Positions 17,801-26,237 of a DNA stretch of 64,000 nucleotides are shown one piece after another. The stretch is taken from contig JAFWYM010000030.1 of NCBI GenBank assembly GCA_017517705.1, positions 1 through 64,000 on the forward strand. The letters run 5' to 3'. Numbering within the stretch: the stretch's first letter is position 1; the number at the start of each line of letters is the position of its first letter. The notes under the pieces were generated by a model that saw nothing but the letters and a program-made list of their open reading frames with translations, was not told the origin of the DNA and searched no databases. The DNA comes from Alistipes sp. (GTDB taxonomy: Bacteria > Bacteroidota > Bacteroidia > Bacteroidales > Rikenellaceae). A program made the position numbers and the translations under genes.

Positions 17801-19899
17801 AAAACGGAGTCATAACCATGGTTCCCGTGTATATGTTTCGCAACTGATAAATTTCCGTTATTTAATATATAGTATCGAACTTTAATAGGATTATCCCTTT
17901 CATCGTAATCTGTTTGTATGACACTATAGCCATCCAACGTGATTATTGGATTGTTCAAATCATCTAGATAAACTCGTTGTACTTCTCTTTGTTTCTTGTC
18001 ATAATTGATATGAATACCACAGTATCCACCCAGTATATAGATAGGTTCATCAAATGACAAACTTCCATCCGAGAGAACTCTTTTTCCCTTAAAGAAGATA
18101 TCTGAAATCAAAGCTCCTTCATATTTCAAATCTACCCTATATATACCATCTATCGTCGGCGCATTTTTATCTTCTTTGTAAAAAGACAAAACAATATCTG
18201 AATTTTTGAGCAGGGGATCACTGAATACTTGCTGGTTTACAAATTTGAAATCAGATAAATCTTCAAAATAATCCTCATATGCACGTGTCATCAACTTTAC
18301 AAATGCTATAATTTTATCAACTGGGGTTTGTAAAGTAATGCTATTGATTGTTCTGAGTTCGCCAAAATCCAAAGCGTTATCTATAAGTCTGCGGCCTTTA
18401 TGAATAAGTACATTGCGTTCAGTTGCACGCTTCTTATGATTGTATTCTATATTTCTTGTAGTTCTTTCTCTTTCTCTTTCTTGAAGAAGTTCTTGTTTTT
18501 CCTTCTCCTGACGCTTACGTTCCAACTCTTGCTCCAAAATTAACTCGCGTTGTTCTTTGCGTTCTTTTACTTCTGGGCAGAGTATGTCATGGATATATTC
18601 AATACGTATGTCATTACCATGATTAAATTGTCGCAATAGTTTACGTTTTTCAATTAGGATATCCAATTCTTTATCTGTAATACCCTGAACAATGAGATCG
18701 TTACGTGAAACATTATTGCGGCGACCATCGTATGTTAAAAGTAAATTTTCAAGAAGGAAAATCGTTTTTTCAGATAGTATTTCATTTTCTTCTTCGTTTG
18801 ATTTGATAGAATCAATATAAAAATCGTGGATAATATGTCCACTATATTTCTCTACAAGCTCTGACGTTATCTTCTGTTGCTCGTTAGATTTCTTTACATA
18901 TAGACGACTAAGGAATAGAGACAAAATAGCAGCATCAACTTCAATCTCTGGGTTCCCATCAAGATCAAAATCTTTGCGCTCTGTTACGTGCTGTATAATC
19001 AGCTTTACCACTTCATCATCGACAAGACCTTTGCGTGGAAGGCGGATAATATCAGCTGCTTGTTCTTCGTTGATAGGTCGTAAGCCATATCTGTTTTGCT
19101 TTAATGATGGTATTGCTGCTGAATAATATTCAAACTCCGACAGGAAATCTTCTCTTATTGTAAAAACGAAATGGATATCATTATCTGCCACATATTCGGG
19201 TAAACTATTCTCAACACCCAAATTTAAATCATCAAATATGTTGTTAAAATCCCTCCCTTCATCTACAATTATCTCCTCTTGAGTTTCTGATGAGATTTCA
19301 ACTTTTTGTTGAAGTTCATCAGGCATAATATCATTAAGCAAATCTGCTAAATGAGTAAAAAAGTTTTTCTTCTTTTGAACATCATCCTGTAATGTGAATA
19401 TTTCCTCAAATTGATCGAAAATTATTAATAATTTTAGACGATCTCCATTGGCATTATGAAATGTATGTCTGTGGAAATATTCATAAAAACTTTCGGCTTC
19501 AGTATCCTTGCAGAATACAACCTCTCTTATCAGCGATTGGGCATCATTATGGGCATGGTCTCCATTTGTAATGGAAACATCTGTTCCAAAGTCACCTGTT
19601 AGAGAATGGAGAATCGCATTTAATATAGCTTGATTAATTTGGTGTAGATATGAATGCTTCTCCTTATGAGACAATCTTATAAGAACTGGTAAATATCCAT
19701 TCCTTCTTGCGGCGGGTAAAATACCGGCATTAAGGATAGAAGATTTTCCAATACCACTTTTTCCATACAATAAAGTATCAGTGTCATTTAATACACATTG
19801 AGACAAATCTCTAATGTCATCATCTCGACCATATAAAATTTCTCCTTCTTTATATGATTCAAGTCCTAACCACGGATTCTTTCGTACAAACTCTTCCAT
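14815..19899 (-). CDS. Giant STAND NTPase with WG/YD-like repeats
   Basis: The 1,694-residue product begins with a STAND-type NTPase of the group following an NPWLGLESY motif: GREDD-like YGRDDDI, Walker A GKSGIGKSS (46-54) and Walker B LLIIFDQFEE (156-165). Residues about 445-495 form a highly charged coiled coil. From about 620 to 1,540 runs a long array of WG/RHS-like units of roughly 45-60 residues, built around Y-x-YDD, DxxGxP and GYxxxxxYD motifs. The last 130 residues form a separate domain I do not recognise. STAND proteins are switch ATPases that recognise a trigger through their repeats. It starts 4 bases after the SIR2-TIR gene, so the two are translated together and may act as sensor and effector. 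Confidence 0.78.
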   Translation of the reverse strand: MEEFVRKNPWLGLESYKEGEILYGRDDDIRDLSQCVLNDTDTLLYGKSGIGKSSILNAGILPAARRNGYLPVLIRLSHKEKHSYLHQINQAILNAILHSLTGDFGTDVSITNGDHAHNDAQSLIREVVFCKDTEAESFYEYFHRHTFHNANGDRLKLLIIFDQFEEIFTLQDDVQKKKNFFTHLADLLNDIMPDELQQKVEISSETQEEIIVDEGRDFNNIFDDLNLGVENSLPEYVADNDIHFVFTIREDFLSEFEYYSAAIPSLKQNRYGLRPINEEQAADIIRLPRKGLVDDEVVKLIIQHVTERKDFDLDGNPEIEVDAAILSLFLSRLYVKKSNEQQKITSELVEKYSGHIIHDFYIDSIKSNEEENEILSEKTIFLLENLLLTYDGRRNNVSRNDLIVQGITDKELDILIEKRKLLRQFNHGNDIRIEYIHDILCPEVKERKEQRELILEQELERKRQEKEKQELLQERERERTTRNIEYNHKKRATERNVLIHKGRRLIDNALDFGELRTINSITLQTPVDKIIAFVKLMTRAYEDYFEDLSDFKFVNQQVFSDPLLKNSDIVLSFYKEDKNAPTIDGIYRVDLKYEGALISDIFFKGKRVLSDGSLSFDEPIYILGGYCGIHINYDKKQREVQRVYLDDLNNPIITLDGYSVIQTDYDERDNPIKVRYYILNNGNLSVAKHIHGNHGYDSVFDKNGNEIERYFVDENGKPTTIVSGVYGKRMTYDIDTFRLIKISNIDANGGLMADNDGYVTDYKVYDDNGLPTSDYFLDQNGEPWKTPSGTYGNIDQIDFLNNIITMCNVDEHGSCIEDKDGVKKIVAKINEKRQITELFSLDKNDDIIDSENNDSIQLWSYDEQNRLQSVKYYNKNGLFGLGKRFDYNKEGTHIIREYYLSENGISKNEDFDVEGLEYSLNGEDDLPILQIFINEYKQFKKCNDGYYAVRTWEDDKQRVVKQLYYDVDGTPMKSNSGVFGVKVEYLDVETTKRINLDADGNMIEDNNGVAFIIETNNSSGLVQINYNIEGVPHANDNWVYVHLEKEIINQGHLERMLVLNSRKEQILIHRPHRADPGLGLVPCMIVETTFDNKGRPLNEYFKDARGNLVGDADGNSYTTWEYDDNNQEITSLYNINGELRIRIKTMKDSKNRITEQSYINNRNEYQELERGYSGEICEYYDEENKKIVSFIDSKGEACNNKDGFARRISWYDNFGRLVAQKDVTIDGNIHGLIGIREFIDSEKRECAYYIHYEDGQGHIIHNDNGSVFEYFEDDNKGRTIRNLYLDSNKLPLSDKDGDYGLSYEYDDEKQLTIITCLDENEQPHNNQLGYGIIHSYKNEEGKEIKRMYYSIEGNPITISSLLGCYGLSYEYPSEDNKIVGYLNENGEITTNIHGYAYREECFNPKNGMHRIFYYDKDRNNTQSLEDENKVYGYAIDTENNWRRIISLGKDGNYTNNACGYAIKHELYEDGKLRFYKFLDIDNRPIADSVGDYGTEILHSDDGSMVRLVSLNEKYDRHLNDYGYCFCDIITDMTGEQFRIWRDMENNQVLPKLRFVKLLKKWLTKFKKQGNKTTTFNPRQIGAIFDCVLGNIEGNGYGKKQGLHNTYIILQYDNWCFGDESEKLGDIIADSAKQSKHLVLLPVTLEGSLLKGLGDIIEFNFPAGQIGLRFKEWGININTLSEIIEKKRKWDESKF

Positions 19900-19903
19900 A
19901 TCC

Positions 19904-21262
19904 TTAATCTTGATTCATTTTATGAATAATCTTTTCTACTACGATTTCAACGCCATCTTCAGTTGAGTAGAAAATAGCATTATGCTGTTGCATCCTTTCT
20001 GGGATAGCGGCTTTATAAAAATCAAAGTTGCTATCCGCCAATGGTATAATATATGTGCGCCCCATACTTATAGCGACCTCTATTGCTGTATCCCATTCAT
20101 TTCTATAAACATGTGACTCTCGTTTCTCTTTTTCGATATTAGGAGTTAATATGGGAACGAAATATTTAGCTGTTTTAATTGCTTTTCGAATTTCATCCAT
20201 AAAAAGTCCACCATCTGTAAGATTGTATTTGTCATACCAGACTCGTTTTCCTTGATCAGTCAAAGCTTTATATAATTGTTCTGCAACTTGTGTGTCCGAG
20301 CGAGAATATGAGATAAATACATCCATATTCTCTTCGGGCTTGTTGAATTTGGTGGCTTCATTTTCCTTCAACTTCTTGTCTAAACGGACTAAAATTTGAT
20401 CAATTACATCGGAAGTGTTTTGCTTTGTAAAGGTTTCGGTACGTTCCAAGAAGTTAATTAATGACTCGTCCAATGTGTCATAGGCCAACATTCCGTGACC
20501 TAAATCTGGTTTTCGCATTGAATACCAAATAAATCTAAACAACCAATCACTGTATGTATTGCCTAACATTAGTAGATATTTATCTTTAAGTTCGTTACAT
20601 AGATTTTTCGGGCGCGCTTTGTTGTCGTTCGAAAGCCAAGAAGAAACGAAATCTAATAAATCAATATCAGTCAAAACATATTTATGAGCACCGGCACCAA
20701 CCTTTCCAAACATATAATATATTGTAGGTTTCCTTAAGTCTGCTCCATTTTTAATATCACTATTTTCAGAAGGATTGTTGTTAAACTTCATAACTCTCAA
20801 CTCGTCCTTCCAAATATTTTGCATCGCTTGTTCAATTACAGGAGTAAAACTAGTCGTGATGATAAACGGGAATTGTTTAATAGACAGCAGTCTGCGTAAA
20901 CGTTCCGATGCGGGGAAGCGTTTAGCTGCAAAAATTTTATCAACTTGATAATATATGTTATCAAGTTTAAACTTATTTTTATATTCGGGAGCATATACTA
21001 GTTCGGAAAAGCTGTTTACTTGTTTACTGACCCCAAAAGTTTTGGCAAGTCCATCCATTATGAATTTGTGCAGATTATAACTATTATCAATTAACAAATC
21101 GGCACCAATCACAGGGATAACATTACCATCTATTATTTGCTGTATAAGTTTATCCCACAGAGGCTCGTCATTATTGTTGTCAAAGATGTTTGAATCAATG
21201 ATATCATCGAACGAAAAATCCATCATGTCTTTATTTGGTGTATCTTGACTAAGTTTTTCCAT
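19904..21262 (-). CDS. SIR2-like domain fused to TIR domain
   Basis: The 452-residue protein has a SIR2-like N-terminal half (about 35-260): NVIPVIGADLL at 47-57, FPFIITTSFTPVIE at 131-144, IYYMFGKVG near 181-189 and YLLMLGNTYSDW near 229-240. The C-terminal half (313-450) is a TIR domain: MDVFISYSRSD, VWYDKYNL and YRNEWDTAI with E389 at the catalytic position. In active SIR2 proteins the second motif is usually TTNYD and the third carries the catalytic histidine (LHG). Here both are changed (TTSFT and MFG), so the SIR2 part is probably a binding module and the TIR part the likely NADase. It is directly upstream of, and 4 bases from, the STAND gene. Confidence 0.8.
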   Translation of the reverse strand: MEKLSQDTPNKDMMDFSFDDIIDSNIFDNNNDEPLWDKLIQQIIDGNVIPVIGADLLIDNSYNLHKFIMDGLAKTFGVSKQVNSFSELVYAPEYKNKFKLDNIYYQVDKIFAAKRFPASERLRRLLSIKQFPFIITTSFTPVIEQAMQNIWKDELRVMKFNNNPSENSDIKNGADLRKPTIYYMFGKVGAGAHKYVLTDIDLLDFVSSWLSNDNKARPKNLCNELKDKYLLMLGNTYSDWLFRFIWYSMRKPDLGHGMLAYDTLDESLINFLERTETFTKQNTSDVIDQILVRLDKKLKENEATKFNKPEENMDVFISYSRSDTQVAEQLYKALTDQGKRVWYDKYNLTDGGLFMDEIRKAIKTAKYFVPILTPNIEKEKRESHVYRNEWDTAIEVAISMGRTYIIPLADSNFDFYKAAIPERMQQHNAIFYSTEDGVEIVVEKIIHKMNQD

Positions 21263-21284
21263 ATATGTATATTTTGATTATTCC

Positions 21285-21443
21285 TTAAACATAAATTATC
21301 TCAAAAGACATTTCAATTGTGCTTAATAATTTTCCCAATAGCACTATATCCCTACCAATGTAGATCTTTAATTCTCCATTTACTAACAACTCATTATCTA
21401 TCATCCATTTTTCATTCTTGGCAAAGAATTGAAGAAGAATCAT
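21285..21443 (-). CDS. Possible 52-residue protein in the gap before SIR2-TIR
   Basis: An ATG-started frame of 53 codons (MILLQFFAKNEKW ... EIIYV) fills most of the 208-base gap between the 246-residue protein and the SIR2-TIR gene. Its internal GELKIYIGRDIVLL reads like real protein. The ribosome-binding site is weak and the family is not recognised. It may be a small gene or the remnant of one. Confidence 0.3.
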   Translation of the reverse strand: MILLQFFAKNEKWMIDNELLVNGELKIYIGRDIVLLGKLLSTIEMSFEIIYV

Positions 21444-21470
21444 ATGGAAAGCGTGTTCTGCTGTAATGTT

Positions 21471-22267
21471 TTATACATTGCGGTAGTAGAAATCCGTCGG
21501 TACAAGACGATTGTATTCCTTGTCCCATTCTTCATTAGACTCGCAATCGACGATTGATGACTTTATCTCTTGAGCATATTGTGATAGACCGTTGAAGTTT
21601 GAGTGTAAACGCTCGAAAGTGTCATTGTTGGCAATGCAACCATATACTTCTTTGAGTTTAGCGTAGAGCATATTCTCGCAAGATACTCGAACATACTCAA
21701 CCAATGCGCTACGATACTCAATAATATCATCTATGTTGTTTCCTTGAATGCGTTCGAGCAAGATGTTTTCCTTTGCTTTATTGAACTTTTCAAATATCTC
21801 ATTTTCCGAAATTGGGACAGTATAGAAATTCCCATAACTTCTTGATGAATTTTTTACTCTTTCAACAAGTAGTTTAATCGCTTCCTGCATATTCACAATA
21901 CCATTACTCCAAGTTTGAAGTTCTACGCTTCTCTCTATTTTAGAGATAATGGCAGTTGTAATTTCATCTGTTGAATGGTTATCCAAATAGTTTTGATATT
22001 CAGCTATAATTCTATCTTTAAGGTCATAACCCAACTCTTGTGACAGTTCATTGGATAGCTTACCCTCAGCTTTTACTTTCTCAAATGAAAGATGCTTATT
22101 ACAAAAAGATTCTATCTCTTGCTTACCTTGACCAATCAACCAATTAAGGTCAATTACACTATATAACTTTTCTGCTATTTCTTTAGCAGGAAGAGAGTCT
22201 TCCTGCAGCAAGCTATGTGCAAGAAGTCTCTCTTAAATCTGTTTTTCAGATATTCCTTTTTATCCAT
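21471..22267 (-). pseudogene. Helical protein gene with a frameshift near its start
   Basis: A 246-codon frame opens only at a TTG (22,211), but two bases after the upstream stop an ATG at 22,267 starts MDKKEYLKNRFK in another frame, which stops after 30 codons. The main frame is open back to a TAA at 22,233-22,235 and reads ERLLAHSLLQEDSLPAKEI there. Restoring one A in the TTTAAGAGAG run would join the two into one protein of about 265 residues beginning MDKKEYLKNRFKERLLAHS. So there is one apparent 1-base deletion: a true mutation, an assembly error or a recoding site. The product is helical, with no recognised domain; it lies in the TIR operon between zinc-ribbon and SIR2-TIR genes. Confidence 0.55.
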
Positions 22268-22269
22268 AA

Positions 22270-22776
22270 TTATAGAGGTCTGCCACAGCCTGAGCAGAAG
22301 TTTGCAGATTCAGCATTCTGAGTACCACATCCTGTACAGAACTTGCTACCATTAGAAGTAGTAGCGCCTGCACCATTATTGTTATTCATATAAACTACGT
22401 CCTTTGCAATGTCCAAAGCCTTATCATCAAGCTTTGACTGTTCTACCATGCCCCAAATCTGAGTAATGAGAACAGGCCAGAAGAAAAGCATCGAAATCAC
22501 AGTAGGAATTGCCTGCTGTCCCCAAATACCAACACCGGCTTCAAAGTGGATGTTGCTACCTTGAGGAAGTAAGGTAACTTTCAATGCGGTTTTCATACCC
22601 AGTACAGCCTTGAATACGCCGCCCTTTGTGATAGAAATGTCGTAACCACCGCTGCTCAAAGCATCCATAGCCACTTCGTAGCCATCGTTCTGAAACTCCT
22701 CCTGAATACGGTTTGCAATAGTAGGTATCAAAGATGTTGAACCGTATAATATCTTTTTAGTGCTAAAAGTTGCCAT
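22270..22776 (-). CDS. Membrane-associated zinc-ribbon protein
   Basis: The 168-residue protein has an N-terminal alpha/beta part (about 1-85), one membrane or amphipathic segment (about 88-108, IPTVISMLFFWPVLITQIW), a short Asn/Gly linker and a C-terminal zinc ribbon of four cysteines, CTGCG and CSGCG, at about 147-166. Proteins of this shape often act as membrane-bound adaptors. It sits 5 bases after the 85-residue gene and 2 bases before the frameshifted gene, consistent with coupled translation. Confidence 0.7.
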   Translation of the reverse strand: MATFSTKKILYGSTSLIPTIANRIQEEFQNDGYEVAMDALSSGGYDISITKGGVFKAVLGMKTALKVTLLPQGSNIHFEAGVGIWGQQAIPTVISMLFFWPVLITQIWGMVEQSKLDDKALDIAKDVVYMNNNNGAGATTSNGSKFCTGCGTQNAESANFCSGCGRPL

Positions 22777-22781
22777 AGTTC

Positions 22782-23039
22782 TTATTTGTTAATGTTTTGA
22801 ATAGAATGAAAATTGTACACTGCGTACAACACGCTTGACTCTACAAGCAAATTTTTGATCTCTGCAAGTTGCTCTTCATTGTATTTTGCCTCCATATCGT
22901 GAAGCATTGCTACAACCTTATCAGACTGTGCCTTAATCTCCTCTTCGGTGATTACTCCATCTTCCATTATAGTCTTGAAAGATACATTGTTGGCGACCAT
23001 TTCGTCAATGTTCAAGATTCCTTCTTCGTTGAAAAACAT
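22782..23039 (-). CDS. Small acidic helical protein
   Basis: An 85-residue acidic protein (FNEEGILNIDEM near the start, then EDGVITEEEIKAQ, an EF-hand-like but not canonical pattern) with a mainly helical C-terminal half. No family recognised. It is part of a tight run of small genes with zinc-ribbon and M48 proteins, so it may be an accessory factor of the same complex. Confidence 0.6.
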   Translation of the reverse strand: MFFNEEGILNIDEMVANNVSFKTIMEDGVITEEEIKAQSDKVVAMLHDMEAKYNEEQLAEIKNLLVESSVLYAVYNFHSIQNINK

Positions 23040-23077
23040 AACTCTAAAATTTAAGTACCAATTTATCGTGCAAATAG

Positions 23078-23308
23078 TTAAAAAACATCTATTTCGAATT
23101 TTCGTCTACAGCTATCATTCAAGCAAATATATTTCTTTGTTTTGCATATACTTTCATGAACATTCTTCGCAGGATATTTTGCATCACCCCTCATAAATGG
23201 GGATAATAATGTAGCTGTTATACCACTTGCGGCACCAGCAATAATTCGCTTGCCCAAGTTTAGGCTTTTAATATCTTTACTACCACAATACGGACATTTT
23301 GTTGCCAT
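23078..23308 (-). CDS. Small zinc-ribbon protein
   Basis: The protein starts best at MATKCPYCGS (23,308), preceded by GGTGAG; an earlier ATG at 23,344 would overlap the M48 gene. About 76 residues: CPYC near the N terminus pairs with CLNDSC near the C terminus to form a zinc ribbon, separated by a glycine/alanine-rich hydrophobic segment (IIAGAASGITATLL) that may sit in the membrane. It follows the M48 gene by 19 bases. Confidence 0.65.
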   Translation of the reverse strand: MATKCPYCGSKDIKSLNLGKRIIAGAASGITATLLSPFMRGDAKYPAKNVHESICKTKKYICLNDSCRRKFEIDVF

Positions 23309-23327
23309 ACTCACCTTATTTTTTAGT

Positions 23328-24206
23328 TTACTGTTTTGTTCCACAATGCTTGCAATAAGCCCAATCAGCGCATACAGCTTTATTGCATTTAGGACATCTC
23401 TTGCCAGATGCTTCTGCTTTCAGATTCTGCATTAGATTCTTATACTGCGGGCTTTCTCCCCATTTGAGGATTTCGCGAACTCGAACTGCACTGAATGGAT
23501 GGGATTGACCGATTATGATAGAGAGTTGCAATGCTTTGTTCCACAAGCCATCATTCTTTATCTTCTCGTATTTATCTGCTTGCAGCGCCCATTCTTGCAT
23601 GTTCAAATTGCTTGTTATAGACTTCGGGCCACCTGATAAGCGAGCCATCGAGCGAGCAACAATCTCGGGTGAGGTTATGATACTACCACATCTATCGCAA
23701 GATAACTCACTCTTTCTGTACCAATACAAGATTGCGTACTGAATTGGAACTGTAAGTGAACCTAAAATTCCCATGGCATCAGCACCACTGAGTATATACT
23801 GGGCAATGCTATGATATAGCACATGGCGACAAAGAATATGACCACATTCGTGTGCAATTACAGCATCCAACTCTTCATCATTGAGTAATTCAACCAATCC
23901 CGATGTGATAGTGATGAAAATCTTAGTATCACCAAAAGTCCATGCATTTGGTACAGGATCCATTTGTAAGTAGAACTCAGGCTCAGGGATACCTAACTTC
24001 TCACAGATTGGAGGGAGGTGATTGTAAAGTTTGGGTAATTGAGTAGGAGAAAGGCGAATAGCTGTCGCCATATTCATACCATACCGCAATTGTTCAAATC
24101 CCAGAGCCATTATCTTCTTGACAAGAGCTGGGAATCCTGGGATACTTTCCAACTGACGCAATGCTGCTGCGTCCTCTGAATGAATAAATTCTGCTGGTTT
24201 AATCAT
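23328..24206 (-). CDS. M48-family zinc metalloprotease with zinc ribbon
   Basis: The 292-residue protein has the HEXXH zinc site (HECGH, 119-123) inside DAVIAHECGH, the third ligand glutamate in SELSCD (E167), and a hydrophobic segment between them (about 135-162). That is the Ste24/HtpX (M48) arrangement. A C-terminal zinc ribbon (about 268-290, RCPKC and CKHCG) is added, as in two other proteins of this operon. M48 proteases usually act at the membrane on misfolded or modified proteins. Located 12 bases after the TIR-LRR gene. It may be an effector or processing enzyme; the target is unknown. Confidence 0.85.
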   Translation of the reverse strand: MIKPAEFIHSEDAAALRQLESIPGFPALVKKIMALGFEQLRYGMNMATAIRLSPTQLPKLYNHLPPICEKLGIPEPEFYLQMDPVPNAWTFGDTKIFITITSGLVELLNDEELDAVIAHECGHILCRHVLYHSIAQYILSGADAMGILGSLTVPIQYAILYWYRKSELSCDRCGSIITSPEIVARSMARLSGGPKSITSNLNMQEWALQADKYEKIKNDGLWNKALQLSIIIGQSHPFSAVRVREILKWGESPQYKNLMQNLKAEASGKRCPKCNKAVCADWAYCKHCGTKQ

Positions 24207-24218
24207 AATACAAAATCC

Positions 24219-26216
24219 TTAAAAAGTGCATCCATAAATGTTATACTCCTTCCACTTTTGTGCATCTTTATATCGTGTTAGTGCCACATTTTCCACATAG
24301 ATAACAGTCGCTCTATCCAGTCCTAGCCCTTGAGAGGTATAGGGTGCGACTTTGGGGGGAGTGACTGGTTTGCAATATAAATTTGTAAGGCTACTGCACC
24401 CTTCAAACACATCTGCGCCAATTGAAATCACGCTATCAGGTATTTTTATATTTGTTAGGATACTGCAACCGCTGAAAACAAAACTGCCAATTTCTACTAT
24501 ACTATCACCCATAATTACACTTGCAAGTCTACTACAATTTCCAAATGCACTATCGCATATCGTGGTTACGTTATTACCAATAATAACACTTCTAAGATTG
24601 CAACAATTAAAGAATGCGCCACCGCCTATTACAGTTACGCTATCACCAATAGTTACGCTTGTTAGGTTGCTACAGCTGTGAAATGCGCCAACAGATATCA
24701 AATTTACGCTATTACAAATTGTTACGTTTACAAGACTGCTGCAACCATAAAAAGTCCTCGGGCCAATTTCAACTACATTGTCAGGAATAAGCAAGTCGAC
24801 AACCAACTCGTCATTTAAATATAGTTTGGCATTATTGTACAAAGGATTACCTGGGTAGTAACCGGGGAAATCTATCCCGCACCAAGCTGATAAATTGGTA
24901 ATATGTACCTCTTGGAGATTACCGCAACCATAAAAGGCAGAACCACCAATCTTCGTTATACTTTCAGGTATAGCAATGCTTGTAAGGTATCTGCAGTATT
25001 CGAATGCTTCTTCTCCAATTATTATTACACTATTGGGAATTGTTATACTTGCAAGTCCGCAACCATAAAAAGCTGAACCACCAATCTTGGTCACATAATT
25101 AGGAATAGTATATGTGGTTAATCCTGCAGAAGCAAATGCTTTCAACTCACCATCAACAATCAGACAACGATTATCAGCTGATGCCCATTTGCCATAAAAT
25201 GCAGATAGGTTCTCACAACAGTTGAACGCGCCATCACCAAACTGAATTACATTATCAGGTATAGTAATGCTTGTAAGACTAAGACAATCACAAAATGCCC
25301 TTTCTTCAATTGTTTTTACACTGCTGGGAATTGTTATACTTATAAGGTTTCGACATCCCATAAAGGCATCTCTCCCAATTCTAGCAATCTCCTCTTTGCA
25401 AGCAATCACCCCCTTACCATTCTCATATGTATGATTGAGAATTTCTATATCCCAATACTTTTTGCTCAAATTTAGCTTCTGACCATCCGAGGTTATATAC
25501 TCTATTCTCTTTCTCTTGTCAAGCAATTTCCGCTCAAGAGACACCTTCACTACACGCTGACAATCAGTGACATCAACTATCTCATCAGAGAATATAGTGT
25601 TATCAATAGTGCAAATAAATTTCAATGCATTCTCACCCTTCGGCAGGCTCAATTCGTAAAACTCATTCTTTAAAGCTATTCCAATCTTTTGCCCAAACAG
25701 ATATATTTCACAGTCCGTATCAGGATATATACGTGTCATCACCAATGATTCGCCTTCATTGGTGATATTGCTGTTAGGTTGGCTCTCCAAAAACATCCGC
25801 TTCAATTTGTCATAGAACGCATCAAAGTAATAGCGGTCGTAGACAGGGCCATTCCTTCTGGCAACATACGCGATATCATTGGGTAAATTGTCCGGAAAAC
25901 TGTTAATACCTGCAAGGAAAATAGGTATTATATTTTTATTATGCTTTAATGCGTGTGCTAACTCGCACCTGAGCCAATCCTTACAACGGTCAAAAGACTC
26001 GTCTAACGTTCTGTCGAAGCAATGAGCATCAACAATAAGTATAAAATCGGTACAATCCTCAATACGGGACAAAAGTTGAATGTCAAAATCTCCGTTTCTT
26101 AATGTGTCAATATCAAAACTTACTTTGTATCCATCTCTAACAAGCAAGTCATTGAGGTGTTTCGCTGTATCGTAACCACCATCTCGTCTATAACTTATGA
26201 AAACATCGTATTTCAT
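24219..26216 (-). CDS. TIR domain fused to BspA-type leucine-rich repeats
   Basis: The 665-residue protein starts with a TIR domain (about 1-140): YDVFISYRRD, FDIDTL, DFILIVDAHCF and WLRCELAHAL with E85 at the catalytic position. A beta-rich region (about 150-235) resembling PEGA-type surface domains follows. Residues about 265-640 are BspA-like (LRR_5) leucine-rich repeats of about 23 residues: units such as SITIPSSVKTIEERAFCDC, repeated some 13-14 times. LRRs probably recognise a partner and TIR is the output. No signal peptide precedes the TIR, so it is cytosolic, unlike most BspA proteins. A GGAGTG ribosome-binding site precedes the start. Confidence 0.85.
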   Translation of the reverse strand: MKYDVFISYRRDGGYDTAKHLNDLLVRDGYKVSFDIDTLRNGDFDIQLLSRIEDCTDFILIVDAHCFDRTLDESFDRCKDWLRCELAHALKHNKNIIPIFLAGINSFPDNLPNDIAYVARRNGPVYDRYYFDAFYDKLKRMFLESQPNSNITNEGESLVMTRIYPDTDCEIYLFGQKIGIALKNEFYELSLPKGENALKFICTIDNTIFSDEIVDVTDCQRVVKVSLERKLLDKRKRIEYITSDGQKLNLSKKYWDIEILNHTYENGKGVIACKEEIARIGRDAFMGCRNLISITIPSSVKTIEERAFCDCLSLTSITIPDNVIQFGDGAFNCCENLSAFYGKWASADNRCLIVDGELKAFASAGLTTYTIPNYVTKIGGSAFYGCGLASITIPNSVIIIGEEAFEYCRYLTSIAIPESITKIGGSAFYGCGNLQEVHITNLSAWCGIDFPGYYPGNPLYNNAKLYLNDELVVDLLIPDNVVEIGPRTFYGCSSLVNVTICNSVNLISVGAFHSCSNLTSVTIGDSVTVIGGGAFFNCCNLRSVIIGNNVTTICDSAFGNCSRLASVIMGDSIVEIGSFVFSGCSILTNIKIPDSVISIGADVFEGCSSLTNLYCKPVTPPKVAPYTSQGLGLDRATVIYVENVALTRYKDAQKWKEYNIYGCTF

Positions 26217-26237
26217 AACCGTTCACTCCCAATCCAT

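Noticed and set aside
22209-22211. TTG as the true start of the 246-residue protein
   Set aside because: The frame stays open upstream with protein-like residues up to a stop created by a one-base shift, and a well-placed ATG lies two bases after the previous gene.
8700-26216. A standard Thoeris, CBASS or Avs system
   Set aside because: TIR, SIR2-like and STAND parts are present, but there is no ThsA-like SLOG-SIR2 effector, no cGAS-type cyclase and no Avs-type architecture, so no named system fits.
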